A stretch of 5,779 nucleotides of DNA from Candidatus Pacearchaeota archaeon (GCA_003693875.1 RFLO01000006.1:1-5779), one strand, 5' to 3'. Positions 1-5,547 are shown, numbered from the stretch's first letter. Program-made: numbers and translations. The notes: generated from the letters alone by a model not told the origin.

Positions 1-436
1 ATATTTTGTAAGACGCAATGTATAAAGCTACAACAAAAACGGTTGAGAGAAAATTCCAGAAAAACCAATGAACCGCATCAAAATACTTAGAGCCAGAAAA
101 TTCAACAAGAAAAACTATCCTGGCAAGGTTTATGACAAAAAGTGCCAAAATGGAAAATGCAAGAACCTTTAATCTTTTTTCGGGTTTCATTGGGGTTGAA
201 AAAAACAAAAATATAAGTAAAAAAAATGCCGAGGCTGCTACACAGGCAGGGATTACTTGAATTACAAGTCCGGGTAACCTTATGTAGTTTCGAACAATTA
301 GTGGTTTTGTGTAAATTGAGAATATTAGTCCAAGAGAATTAACGGTTGCCCATGTCAAAAAACTGTAAAGCTTGTCAAGGTTTAGCCCAACAACAAGCAG
401 GAAAAAGTATCTTAAAAAAACTCCAAATGCTTTCAT
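1..436 (-). CDS. Archaeosortase/exosortase-family membrane protease-transpeptidase (3' end cut by window edge)
   Basis: At least 145 residues are visible from ATG at 436; the gene continues beyond base 1 and no stop is seen. The protein is almost wholly hydrophobic with several membrane helices. It shows the three archaeosortase/exosortase signatures in the right order: Cys65 in PACVAASAF, Arg106 in NLARIV, and His123 in FDAVHWFFW. In this family the Cys, Arg and His form the active site that cleaves and transfers surface proteins carrying a C-terminal sorting tail. The frame is closed upstream by a stop at 469, with no other ATG, GTG or TTG between, so the start is firm. It begins 30 bases after the surface-protein gene on the same strand, which suggests that protein is a substrate. 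The exact subfamily and the signal it recognises cannot be read from the sequence. Confidence 0.85.
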   Translation of the reverse strand, partial: MKAFGVFLRYFFLLVVGLNLDKLYSFLTWATVNSLGLIFSIYTKPLIVRNYIRLPGLVIQVIPACVAASAFFLLIFLFFSTPMKPEKRLKVLAFSILALFVINLARIVFLVEFSGSKYFDAVHWFFWNFLSTVFVVALYIASYKI

Positions 437-457
437 AATGTCATTAAGGTTTGTGGC

Positions 458-465
458 TTTAAAAA
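458..465 (-). promoter_or_regulatory. Possible TATA box of the archaeosortase gene
   Basis: Read on the minus strand this is TTTTTAAA, centred about 25 bases before the archaeosortase ATG and just after the stop codon of the surface-protein gene. The spacing matches the other TATA boxes in this window. The archaeosortase could therefore have its own leaderless transcript as well as read-through from the upstream gene. It is a weak match in an AT-rich gap. Confidence 0.35.
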
Positions 466-466
466 C

Positions 467-2191
467 CTACTCCTCTTGGTGGCCGCTCCTTGAAGCAATA
501 AGGGCAATAATTACAATTACCAGAATTACTATTGCGGCAATAAGGAAGTAAGTCGTCTTTTTGCTCTTTAAAACTTCAGATATTGAAGCTCCTGTTACAA
601 GGTCTTTTTGTTGTTGCTCGGACTCTCTTACATTCACAGAGATTGGTTGATTAAACTCTTCATCCCCGGCAGATGCGACAAATTTAAAACTCCTTACCCC
701 TGATTCATTTGGAGTAAGAGTTACCATAACGGTTGCTGTTTCGCCCTTCTTTATTTCTAGTTTTTCAGGTTTTATTGATTCTAATTTTGCCCATGAATCG
801 AAGTCTTTTAGAGAAAATGAAAATTCAGCATCCTTTCCGTTGTTTTTAACGGTAATCTTTACTTCAAGAGGGCTTCCGACAGTAGCTGACTCTGACACTA
901 AGCTTGCACCGATGCTTGGAGCCTCAATTCCGCAGCCAATAACTTCAAGGGTTTTTATGAAGTCTCTTTCAAGGTCATCTCGTGAATTCTGTTCGTAAGA
1001 TGTTTCGTCAAGCTCGTCACCTTTATCATAATCATAAAAAGTATAGATTTTTAAGTGGTATTTTCCCTCTTTCGCATCTTCTGGAATGTTTACGAAAAAA
1101 TCTACCATTTTCTTTTTTCCAGAGCGAAGGTTTTCTAAAAACTCGTAGGAGTCAATTCCAAGCTCCTTGTTGTATAGGTTTACAAGAACTTTTTTCTCCT
1201 TGTCAATTCCTATGTTGTAGACCGGAAAGCTTATTGGGACATTTTTTTGCCCGCAACTAACTACAATCTTGTCCTCAAGGTCAACATCTCTTACGATTAC
1301 TGCCTGATCCTCTTCTCTTACATAATCTATTAACTCATAATCTGTGTTGCTAAACCTTCTTGAATTGTCCACACATTGGCTGTCTTCGTCATCTTCTGAG
1401 TATGCCTTAAAGTAAAGCCTATACTTGCCTTCCTCAATGTCTGCTGGAAGTTCTTTTATTACAAATTTTGCCGTTTCTGTGTCGCGGTCCTTTATCCTGC
1501 CAAGGTCTATGCTTTCATCTTCTATATCAAAGTCGCTTGTAACATCTACTCCGTTTTCGTCAGTTATCTTTATCTCTACCATTACGTTCCTTACATCCTC
1601 TTGCCTTGCAGTATTCTTTACATCAACCTCAATTTCAATGTTATCAAGAGGTTCCCACTCATCGTCTTTTCCTTCGCCAAGATTGTCAATATTTAGGTCT
1701 GTTATCTCGAGCGTCCCGTGTGTCCCGTTAGAGCAAAATGTCTTCTTTGGATTAACGTCCTTTTGAGTAACGATTATTTTTATTGGCAAGACACCTTTTG
1801 AAGCACTAACATATTTTCCAGAAATTGTCAGGTTTCCAGAATATTCTCCTACGGGTGTTGTGTCTGGAACAGTAACAGTATAGGTTAAAGAAACATTTTT
1901 GTCCTCGTCAAATTGTGAAGGAAGGCCAGATATTTTCTGGTTACTGTCCAATATGATGTTGCTGCCAGATGTAAGATTTGTAAAAGAGTGGCCAGTTACA
2001 ATAAAGGGGTGCATAGACTTATTTTGACCTTGATAATTACTTTTTGCTATAAAGTTTATTGTCAGGGAATCGCCCTGCTTAACTGTGCCTGTAAGCTCTG
2101 ATGGGATAAAAGATAGTTTTGCAGAAACTACAACGAGAGATAGTATTGCGATTGCCAACAATGTGAACGCCGTATAGCTTCTTTTTATCAT
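467..2191 (-). CDS. Secreted, C-terminally anchored S-layer-like surface protein
   Basis: This 574-residue protein begins with a signal peptide: basic MIKR, then a hydrophobic stretch to about residue 23, with likely cleavage after VVVSA. The body looks like a chain of beta-sandwich domains. They are roughly 25-142, 158-300 (very acidic), 302-418, and 425-521, which resembles CARDB/NEW3-type Ig-like domains (KNNGK, LEIKKGETATVMVTLTP). Sequons for N-glycosylation occur at N57, N72, N99, N120, N155 and N495. Cysteines are at 153, 273, 313 and 420. The C-terminus carries LVTGASI (531-537), a basic KSKK, one membrane helix (about 546-566) and a short tail SRSGHQEE. This layout fits an archaeal S-layer or surface protein. 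The archaeosortase gene lies 30 bases downstream, so the tail may be a sorting signal, though it is not a standard PGF-CTERM. The family assignment is by architecture; no specific function is claimed. Confidence 0.8.
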   Translation of the reverse strand: MIKRSYTAFTLLAIAILSLVVVSAKLSFIPSELTGTVKQGDSLTINFIAKSNYQGQNKSMHPFIVTGHSFTNLTSGSNIILDSNQKISGLPSQFDEDKNVSLTYTVTVPDTTPVGEYSGNLTISGKYVSASKGVLPIKIIVTQKDVNPKKTFCSNGTHGTLEITDLNIDNLGEGKDDEWEPLDNIEIEVDVKNTARQEDVRNVMVEIKITDENGVDVTSDFDIEDESIDLGRIKDRDTETAKFVIKELPADIEEGKYRLYFKAYSEDDEDSQCVDNSRRFSNTDYELIDYVREEDQAVIVRDVDLEDKIVVSCGQKNVPISFPVYNIGIDKEKKVLVNLYNKELGIDSYEFLENLRSGKKKMVDFFVNIPEDAKEGKYHLKIYTFYDYDKGDELDETSYEQNSRDDLERDFIKTLEVIGCGIEAPSIGASLVSESATVGSPLEVKITVKNNGKDAEFSFSLKDFDSWAKLESIKPEKLEIKKGETATVMVTLTPNESGVRSFKFVASAGDEEFNQPISVNVRESEQQQKDLVTGASISEVLKSKKTTYFLIAAIVILVIVIIALIASRSGHQEE

Positions 2192-2214
2192 GTTGTAATT
2201 TTTTGATTACTACA

Positions 2215-2224
2215 CTTTATAAAA
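2215..2224 (-). promoter_or_regulatory. TATA box of the surface-protein gene
   Basis: The minus-strand sequence TTTTATAAAG is centred about 28 bases before the ATG at 2191. That puts transcription start within a few bases of the start codon. It forms a divergent promoter pair with the box at 2261-2268. Confidence 0.6.
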
Positions 2225-2254
2225 TTTTGTGTGGTGTATTGAATAGGTTATTTG

Positions 2255-2268
2255 GAAAAGTTTAAATA
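2255..2268 (+). promoter_or_regulatory. BRE/TATA promoter of the four-helix membrane protein gene
   Basis: A purine-rich GAAAAG (2255-2260), like an archaeal BRE, runs into TTTAAATA (2261-2268). The box is centred about 25 bases before ATG 2290, which predicts a leaderless or nearly leaderless transcript. A Shine-Dalgarno-like AAGGT also occurs at 2280-2284. Confidence 0.65.
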
Positions 2269-2289
2269 CTTTCTACACGAAGGTAGCTT

Positions 2290-2661
2290 ATGGCTAAATC
2301 AAGGGAAAGCCTTATTGGTGCATACGCTTTTTTGGCAGGAGTTATTCTTGCAGTGATTCTTGGCCTTTTTAATAAGTCCTTTGAAGAAGCAGGCAGTGAG
2401 TTTTATACTGCACTAATCCTTATTGGGGTCATCGTGGGTTTTATGAACTCGGGTGACAAAAATTCCAGTGTTTTTCTCCTTGCAAGCCTTTCTCTTGTAA
2501 TCGTTGGTGCTCTTGGTCCAGAGCCAATAAGATATGTTGCACCCAAGAATAATTTTATTGTACGTGCTCTTCAAAATGTTCTTGGTTCATTACTTGTTCT
2601 ATTTGTCCCGACAACAATTATTGTAGCTCTTAAGACTGCTTTTGCGATGTCAAAGGTCTAA
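2290..2661 (+). CDS. Small four-helix integral membrane protein of unknown function
   Basis: I do not recognise this 123-residue protein. It has four hydrophobic segments at about residues 8-27, 39-54, 60-76 and 93-114, joined by short loops. The loops are NKSFEEAGSEF after helix 1, NSGDKNSS after helix 2 and GPEPIRYVAPKNN after helix 3, and there is no signal peptide or soluble domain. The start is supported by a well-placed TATA box and an AAGGT close upstream. It is the only plus-strand gene in the window. It is divergent from the surface-protein gene and converges on the Dph2-like gene, whose last 32 bases it overlaps. Intact frame, good codon use and a clear promoter make it a real gene. 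Its link to the neighbouring surface module is only positional. Confidence 0.75.
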   Translation: MAKSRESLIGAYAFLAGVILAVILGLFNKSFEEAGSEFYTALILIGVIVGFMNSGDKNSSVFLLASLSLVIVGALGPEPIRYVAPKNNFIVRALQNVLGSLLVLFVPTTIIVALKTAFAMSKV

Positions 2662-3307
2662 GCAAGGGTAAGAGGTCTGCAAAATTTATTATTCTTTTGT
2701 CATCTCTTGCAAGGCCATAGCAAGCAGTGTTCACCCAAATTTGAATCTGGGGAAAATTTTCAAACTCTGTTATGTTAATTTTATCTGCTTCAAAAATGAA
2801 TGCTTTTTTTCCAAGAGCTTCAACCCTCCTTTTTAGTCCTTCAACTATCTTTGATTTTTGTCCAGACTTTGTTGAAGCTATAATTCCAACTTTTTTTGAT
2901 GAGAGAAATCTTGCCTGTTTTGCTCTTGTAATTTTATTATGTTTTTCGATATCCTTTTTTGACAGAAATTCAAGACTATATGAATTGAAGATATACATTT
3001 CCCTTTGAAGCTGGAGGGCGTTGTTTATGGCATGAAATTTCCCATCTGCTAAGAGGAGAAGGGAGTCTGCCGTTCTTTCAAAAGCAGAAGAGTTACAACC
3101 AAGAACCTGTGCCCTGTAAAAGGCGCCTTTTTTTATAATTACTTCCTTTCCAATAGATTTAAGAAAAGAAGAAACTTTTGGAACAAGATTTAGGTACTGG
3201 ATTGTTGATGCAAGGGAAATTTTTTTCCCGGGAATTTTTTTTAGGACGTTAAGATTTAATTCATTGTCCTTAAACTTCCTTCTTGCTTCAATAAAGATTT
3301 TTTCCAT
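2630..3307 (-). CDS. dph2: Dph2-family diphthamide-synthesis protein lacking the N-terminal domain
   Basis: Archaeal Dph2 is a three-domain homodimer. It uses a [4Fe-4S] cluster and SAM to put a 3-amino-3-carboxypropyl group on a histidine of elongation factor 2, the first step of diphthamide synthesis. This 225-residue protein matches domains 2 and 3. It has AQVLGCNSS with Cys71, then LLLLADGKFHAINNAL, then GIIASTKSGQ (141-150), then WVNTACYGLARDD with Cys196. In the Pyrococcus enzyme the cluster ligands are Cys59, Cys163 and Cys287. Cys71 and Cys196 correspond to the last two with offsets of 92 and 91, so about 91 N-terminal residues, including the first ligand, are absent. An in-frame stop at 3329-3331, the end of sepF, rules out an upstream extension. 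It begins 21 bases after sepF. It may work with a separately encoded domain 1, or may have lost or changed activity. Confidence 0.8.
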   Translation of the reverse strand: MEKIFIEARRKFKDNELNLNVLKKIPGKKISLASTIQYLNLVPKVSSFLKSIGKEVIIKKGAFYRAQVLGCNSSAFERTADSLLLLADGKFHAINNALQLQREMYIFNSYSLEFLSKKDIEKHNKITRAKQARFLSSKKVGIIASTKSGQKSKIVEGLKRRVEALGKKAFIFEADKINITEFENFPQIQIWVNTACYGLARDDKRIINFADLLPLLRPLTSQKQS

Positions 3308-3328
3308 AGAATGCCTAAGAAAATTGAG

Positions 3329-3336
3329 TTAAAACT
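3329..3336 (-). promoter_or_regulatory. Possible TATA-like box of the Dph2-like gene
   Basis: The minus-strand AGTTTTAA overlaps the sepF stop codon and is centred about 25 bases before the Dph2-like ATG at 3307. The match is weak, but the spacing equals that of the better boxes here. Co-transcription with sepF is equally possible. Confidence 0.25.
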
Positions 3337-3715
3337 TTTCTATTTCTTCGCTTCGGCTTTCCTGAACGACGCCTTTTTGGATTTCAAAAACACGTGATGG
3401 CGTTGCAATAACTGTGCCTTCTCCAAAACCTGCAATCCTACCTTCAAGAGCGTCAACTGTCTTTTTAAGTTTGGATATTGCCCGTTTAAGCTCTACAACA
3501 TCCTTAGACTTTAATGGTTTTATGTCAATTACCGCTATTGTGTACCCTTCCCGCAAGGCATTTAGGATTGGGTTTACATCCTCATAGGTTCTTAAAACAT
3601 AGGTCCTTACAAAAACCTTTGAATCCGACTTCTCGTGTTCGAGATCAATTTCAATAAAGTCCTGAGACCCTTCGTCATCCTTTTTTAAGATTCTCCTAAA
3701 CCTCTCAAACACCAT
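3329..3715 (-). CDS. sepF: Archaeal SepF, FtsZ membrane anchor
   Basis: This 128-residue protein matches the SepF/DUF552 family. In archaea with FtsZ it binds the FtsZ tail and holds the division ring on the membrane. The first 12 residues (MVFERFRRILKK) can form the amphipathic membrane-binding helix. A linker of about 20 residues follows, then the compact SepF core at about residues 32-112. The core includes VFVRTYVLRTYEDV, the stretch AVIDIKPL (61-68), a helix KDVVELKRAISKLKKTVDAL, and the signature GFGEGTVIATPSRVFEI (96-112). The length is normal, slightly short, for an archaeal SepF. A strong TATA box lies in the 50-base gap after pfdB, so it probably starts its own transcript and may carry the Dph2-like gene 21 bases downstream. 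Its presence implies the organism divides with FtsZ, which is not in this window. Confidence 0.9.
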   Translation of the reverse strand: MVFERFRRILKKDDEGSQDFIEIDLEHEKSDSKVFVRTYVLRTYEDVNPILNALREGYTIAVIDIKPLKSKDVVELKRAISKLKKTVDALEGRIAGFGEGTVIATPSRVFEIQKGVVQESRSEEIEKF

Positions 3716-3737
3716 ATGATAAGGTTATCCAATCAGT

Positions 3738-3747
3738 ATTTAAATAT
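3738..3747 (-). promoter_or_regulatory. TATA box of sepF
   Basis: The minus-strand AATATTTAAAT core lies between pfdB and sepF and is centred about 26 bases before the sepF ATG. This fits a leaderless start and separates sepF from the ribosomal cluster. A run of five T on the minus strand (3761-3765) directly after the pfdB stop could help end the upstream transcript. Confidence 0.6.
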
Positions 3748-3765
3748 TTATGTGATTGAGAAAAA

Positions 3766-4104
3766 CTACTCCATTTTTTCCATTATCTTAGACCTTGCCT
3801 CATCAATATGTTTTGATAATTCATCTTCTTGTTTCTTAATTGCTTCAAGGCGCTTGCTGATAAGAGACTTTCGCTTGTCAAGTTCGCTTAAAACTTCTTC
3901 TTTTGTTGACTGCAGAACAACACTTCCCCCAACAATTCTTGAAACCTTCCCCTTTGATTTTTTAACTTCTTCTATTGTATGTTCTGTTTCGTTTAATTCC
4001 ATTGAGAAGGCGTTTTTCTGGATAAGAAGTTGTTGATAATTCTGCTCAAGAACTTGAAGCTCCTGAATCATTCTCTTTAATTTTTCCTTGCTTTCTTTTT
4101 CCAT
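3766..4104 (-). CDS. pfdB: Prefoldin subunit beta
   Basis: This 112-residue protein has the beta-class prefoldin build: a long N-terminal coiled-coil helix (about 3-48), a short beta hairpin region (about 53-66, VSRIVGGSVVLQS), and a second coiled-coil helix (about 67-110, with TKEEVLSELDKRKSLI). Prefoldin is a cytosolic hexamer of two alpha and four beta subunits that holds unfolded proteins and passes them to the thermosome. The length is normal for the beta subunit. The ATG overlaps the rpoP stop codon (TGATG), so translation is probably coupled. The position after eL43 and rpoP is the usual archaeal one. The pcc1 gene, often found just before pfdB, is missing here. Confidence 0.93.
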   Translation of the reverse strand: MEKESKEKLKRMIQELQVLEQNYQQLLIQKNAFSMELNETEHTIEEVKKSKGKVSRIVGGSVVLQSTKEEVLSELDKRKSLISKRLEAIKKQEDELSKHIDEARSKIMEKME

Positions 4105-4241
4105 CAGTCGGCTTTAACTGTTTTCATCTTGGTCCTTGGCTTGTAAAAAATCCTTGAGCCGCAGGCTGGACAAACAAATCGCTTTTCAAGCTCCTCTGAC
4201 CTTACTTGATGGCCACAGTTAAAACATTTGTAAGTTACCAT
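4104..4241 (-). CDS. rpoP: DNA-directed RNA polymerase subunit P (Rpb12/Rpc10 homologue)
   Basis: This 45-residue zinc protein reads MVTYKCFNCGHQV then FVCPACGSRIFYKPRTK. Cys6, Cys9, Cys24 and Cys27 make the single zinc site of RpoP. The C-terminal basic segment with YKPR is typical of the family and contacts the Rpo3/Rpo10 assembly platform. RpoP is needed for polymerase assembly and open-complex formation. The gene is complete at its usual small size. Its ATG overlaps the eL43 stop (TAATG) and its TGA overlaps the pfdB start (TGATG), so the three genes form one translationally coupled unit. No TATA box is seen before it. Confidence 0.95.
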   Translation of the reverse strand: MVTYKCFNCGHQVRSEELEKRFVCPACGSRIFYKPRTKMKTVKAD

Positions 4242-4453
4242 TATTCAAGATAAAAGGTTCCTCCTGCAAAATTTTTGCCACATTTATTGCAAAGCCAAAT
4301 AGCATTTGCCGTACGTTTCGCCCTCCCATTACAAAAGGGGCAAGACTGTCTTTTCCTCTGTTTTTTTTCAATTTCATTTAAACGGTGTTTTACCTTCCCG
4401 TAACCTGGACCAAAACGCCCTGCACTTCCTATTTTTTTTCTTTTTACTGCCAT
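4241..4453 (-). CDS. rpl37ae: 50S ribosomal protein eL43 (L37Ae)
   Basis: This 70-residue protein is a zinc-ribbon protein of the large subunit. It has the basic N-terminus MAVKRKKIGSAGRFGPGYG, a helix, and four zinc cysteines: Cys38 and Cys41 in CPFC, and Cys55 and Cys58 in CNKC. It ends with NFAGGTFYLE. It is a little shorter than many archaeal homologues, mainly because the C-terminus stops soon after the ribbon. A longer reading from a GTG at 4462 is possible. The ATG at 4453 is preferred because MAVKRKK fits the family start and a TATA-like box sits about 25 bases before it. It is the first gene of the eL43-rpoP-pfdB group. Confidence 0.94.
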   Translation of the reverse strand: MAVKRKKIGSAGRFGPGYGKVKHRLNEIEKKQRKRQSCPFCNGRAKRTANAIWLCNKCGKNFAGGTFYLE

Positions 4454-4473
4454 CAAAAACACTAAGAAAGATA

Positions 4474-4481
4474 GTTTTTAA
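4474..4481 (-). promoter_or_regulatory. TATA-like box of the eL43-rpoP-pfdB operon
   Basis: The minus-strand TTAAAAAC is centred about 25 bases before ATG 4453. This suggests a leaderless transcript and favours the ATG over the GTG at 4462, which would lie upstream of the predicted start of transcription. Confidence 0.5.
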
Positions 4482-4593
4482 GTTTTAGCATTAAGGGTTC
4501 TGTTATCTTATTTGGGATGAAATTAAAAACAAAATTATCGAGTTTTCATTTCTGGCCTACTAGAAAGAAAGCTTGTTAATTTAATTTGATGAT

Positions 4594-4640
4594 GGGTAGC
4601 CCCTTTTATCAGGCCTTCCCCTTCAGCAGGGGTCTTGCCC
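4594..4640. other. GC-rich hairpin element, possible structured RNA or terminator
   Basis: In an AT-rich gap this patch can fold. The inner stem is CCCCT (4618-4622) with AGGGG (4628-4632) around the loop TCAGC. An outer stem pairs GGGTAG (4594-4599) with TTGCCC (4635-4640), allowing two G-U pairs if the plus strand is the RNA. It also contains the palindrome AGGCCT (4611-4616). It lies at the decayed end of the acetyltransferase-like remnant, so part of it may be old coding sequence. No matching RNA family is recognised. The rest of the gap, 4482-4593, shows nothing else. Confidence 0.3.
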
Positions 4641-4840
4641 TAAAAAGAAACCAGTAGTTTTTCTTTCGAAAAAACGGATTGCCGTCTCACCCGAATTATC
4701 AACAAGAAGTTTTCTACCTGAAAATTTTGTGCAAACCTCTTTTAAAACATCTCCATTTCCTATTTCTTTCAAAACATCCGAATAACTTTTTCAAGATAAA
4801 AGTCTTCTAAAAATTTTAATTCTTTTTTTGTTAGATCAAA
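4623..4840 (-). pseudogene. Frameshifted remnant, probably the C-terminal half of a GNAT N-acetyltransferase
   Basis: Two minus-strand frames join into a protein-like sequence. One frame gives LTKKELKFLEDFYLEK (about 4834-4787). After one base is added at the A run near 4787-4791, the next frame gives SYSDVLKEIGNGDVLKEV, then SGRKLLVDNSGETAIRFF and ERKTTGFFLG, up to a TGA at 4623. The pattern resembles GNAT motif A (a strand such as LEDFYLEK, then K-x-x-G-x-G in KEIGNG) and motif B (N..AIRFFE...GF). No start codon or N-terminal half is present. The first fragment overlaps the 3' end of the nucleotidyltransferase gene. A third open stretch in another frame (4538-4639, GKTPAEGEGLIKG) may continue it after a second shift. 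The decay call is fairly sure; the GNAT identity rests on motif reading only. Confidence 0.45.
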
Positions 4841-5493
4841 TCGTACAATCCATCAGCAAACTTGTCAAACTTGTTTTCCCTGCCAACACTCTTAAGGATT
4901 GACCTGGCTTGCTCAAGAGGAGGTTCTTTCCCAGCAGATTTTATTGCTTTGATGAGGTTAACTGCATCGATCTTGTCTTTTTCCTTACCCCTAATAATCT
5001 TTGATGCAAGAAGGTAATTGTCGGATGGCACATAGACCGTTGCTTGATTTCTTCCTCTTCGTATAGTTCTTGGAACTGCTGTGTTGATTATTTCCTTGTA
5101 ATGTGTTGTAAGCCCTTTGAACTGCTCAGGGCTAACCTGGTAGTTAACAGCTACGCTTTCACCACCAACACACATCCTTGCATGATATTCAACAGAACTC
5201 CTTACACTTACATCTGGTGTTTGGGCTTGCAGCATGTTAAAGAAGGTGACCATGTCTTCAAGGGTTGAATCTGTAGCAAGGTCAATGTCCCCTGTTTTCC
5301 GTAACAATATATCCATTGATGGACATCTGTTGAAATTTTCTTCGCCGTTTTTACTTACCAGATTAGCGAGTCTGACTTGTACAGCAGTGCCACCGACAAC
5401 GGCATAGGGGATGCCCTGTTCATAGAGTTCTTGTGAAAGCACTTGCAGAGCTCTGAAAAAGTTCTCATTCCTTATTGTAAATCCACCTTTCAT
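4831..5493 (-). CDS. Nucleotidyltransferase-fold protein, AbiEii/MNT-like
   Basis: This 220-residue protein has the polymerase-beta nucleotidyltransferase core. It has VVGGTAVQ (Gly34, Gly35) after a helix, then TGDIDLATD with Asp69 and Asp71 as the metal-binding pair. Its C-terminal part has DNYLLASKIIRGKEKDKIDA (158-177), resembling the K..A..R and KD..D pattern of AbiEii-type toxins. Such proteins transfer nucleotides to RNA or protein targets, and many are toxin halves of type IV or MNT-HEPN systems. No recognisable HEPN or AbiEi partner is adjacent, so it may be a solitary housekeeping or accessory nucleotidyltransferase. The frame opens at GTG 5496, but ATG 5493 is chosen because a strong TATA box is centred 26 bases before it. 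The upstream gene ends 59 bases away. Confidence 0.75.
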   Translation of the reverse strand: MKGGFTIRNENFFRALQVLSQELYEQGIPYAVVGGTAVQVRLANLVSKNGEENFNRCPSMDILLRKTGDIDLATDSTLEDMVTFFNMLQAQTPDVSVRSSVEYHARMCVGGESVAVNYQVSPEQFKGLTTHYKEIINTAVPRTIRRGRNQATVYVPSDNYLLASKIIRGKEKDKIDAVNLIKAIKSAGKEPPLEQARSILKSVGRENKFDKFADGLYDLI

Positions 5494-5515
5494 CACTATT
5501 TAATGATTACTCTTT

Positions 5516-5523
5516 ATTTAAAT
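5516..5523 (-). promoter_or_regulatory. TATA box of the nucleotidyltransferase gene
   Basis: The core ATTTAAAT, flanked by more A/T and preceded on the minus strand by purine-rich CGAAAC, is centred about 26 bases before ATG 5493. The gene is therefore probably transcribed on its own with no leader. Confidence 0.65.
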
Positions 5524-5547
5524 ATGTTTCGGTTGGAGTGTTCCATG

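Noticed and set aside
982..1766. Plus-strand open frames of 92 and 113 codons inside the surface-protein gene
   Set aside because: They lie opposite a clear coding frame, are rich in Ser/Phe/Cys typical of antisense translation, and have no promoter.
2772..3008. Plus-strand 78-codon frame opposite the Dph2-like gene
   Set aside because: It is a reverse-strand shadow of a gene with recognised family motifs.
3716..4036. Plus-strand 106-codon frame opposite pfdB
   Set aside because: It is antisense to prefoldin beta and has no family resemblance.
4454..4462. GTG start at 4462 for eL43
   Set aside because: It lies upstream of the transcription start predicted by the TATA box, and MAVKRKK at 4453 fits the family.
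4306..4488. Plus-strand 60-codon frame opposite eL43
   Set aside because: It is antisense to a ribosomal protein gene, with low-complexity Phe runs.
4586..4593. TTGATGAT resembling a C box of a C/D small RNA
   Set aside because: No CTGA D box or inner C'/D' pair follows on the plus strand.
4623..4625. TGA in the remnant as a recoded selenocysteine codon
   Set aside because: The sequence beyond it in that frame soon ends and has no selenoprotein resemblance; the frameshifts point to decay.
4589..4657. A 22-codon plus-strand frame beginning ATGATG
   Set aside because: It is very short, has no well-placed TATA box or ribosome site, and overlaps the remnant and hairpin.
5044..5268. Plus-strand 74-codon frame opposite the nucleotidyltransferase
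   Set aside because: It is antisense to the better-supported gene.
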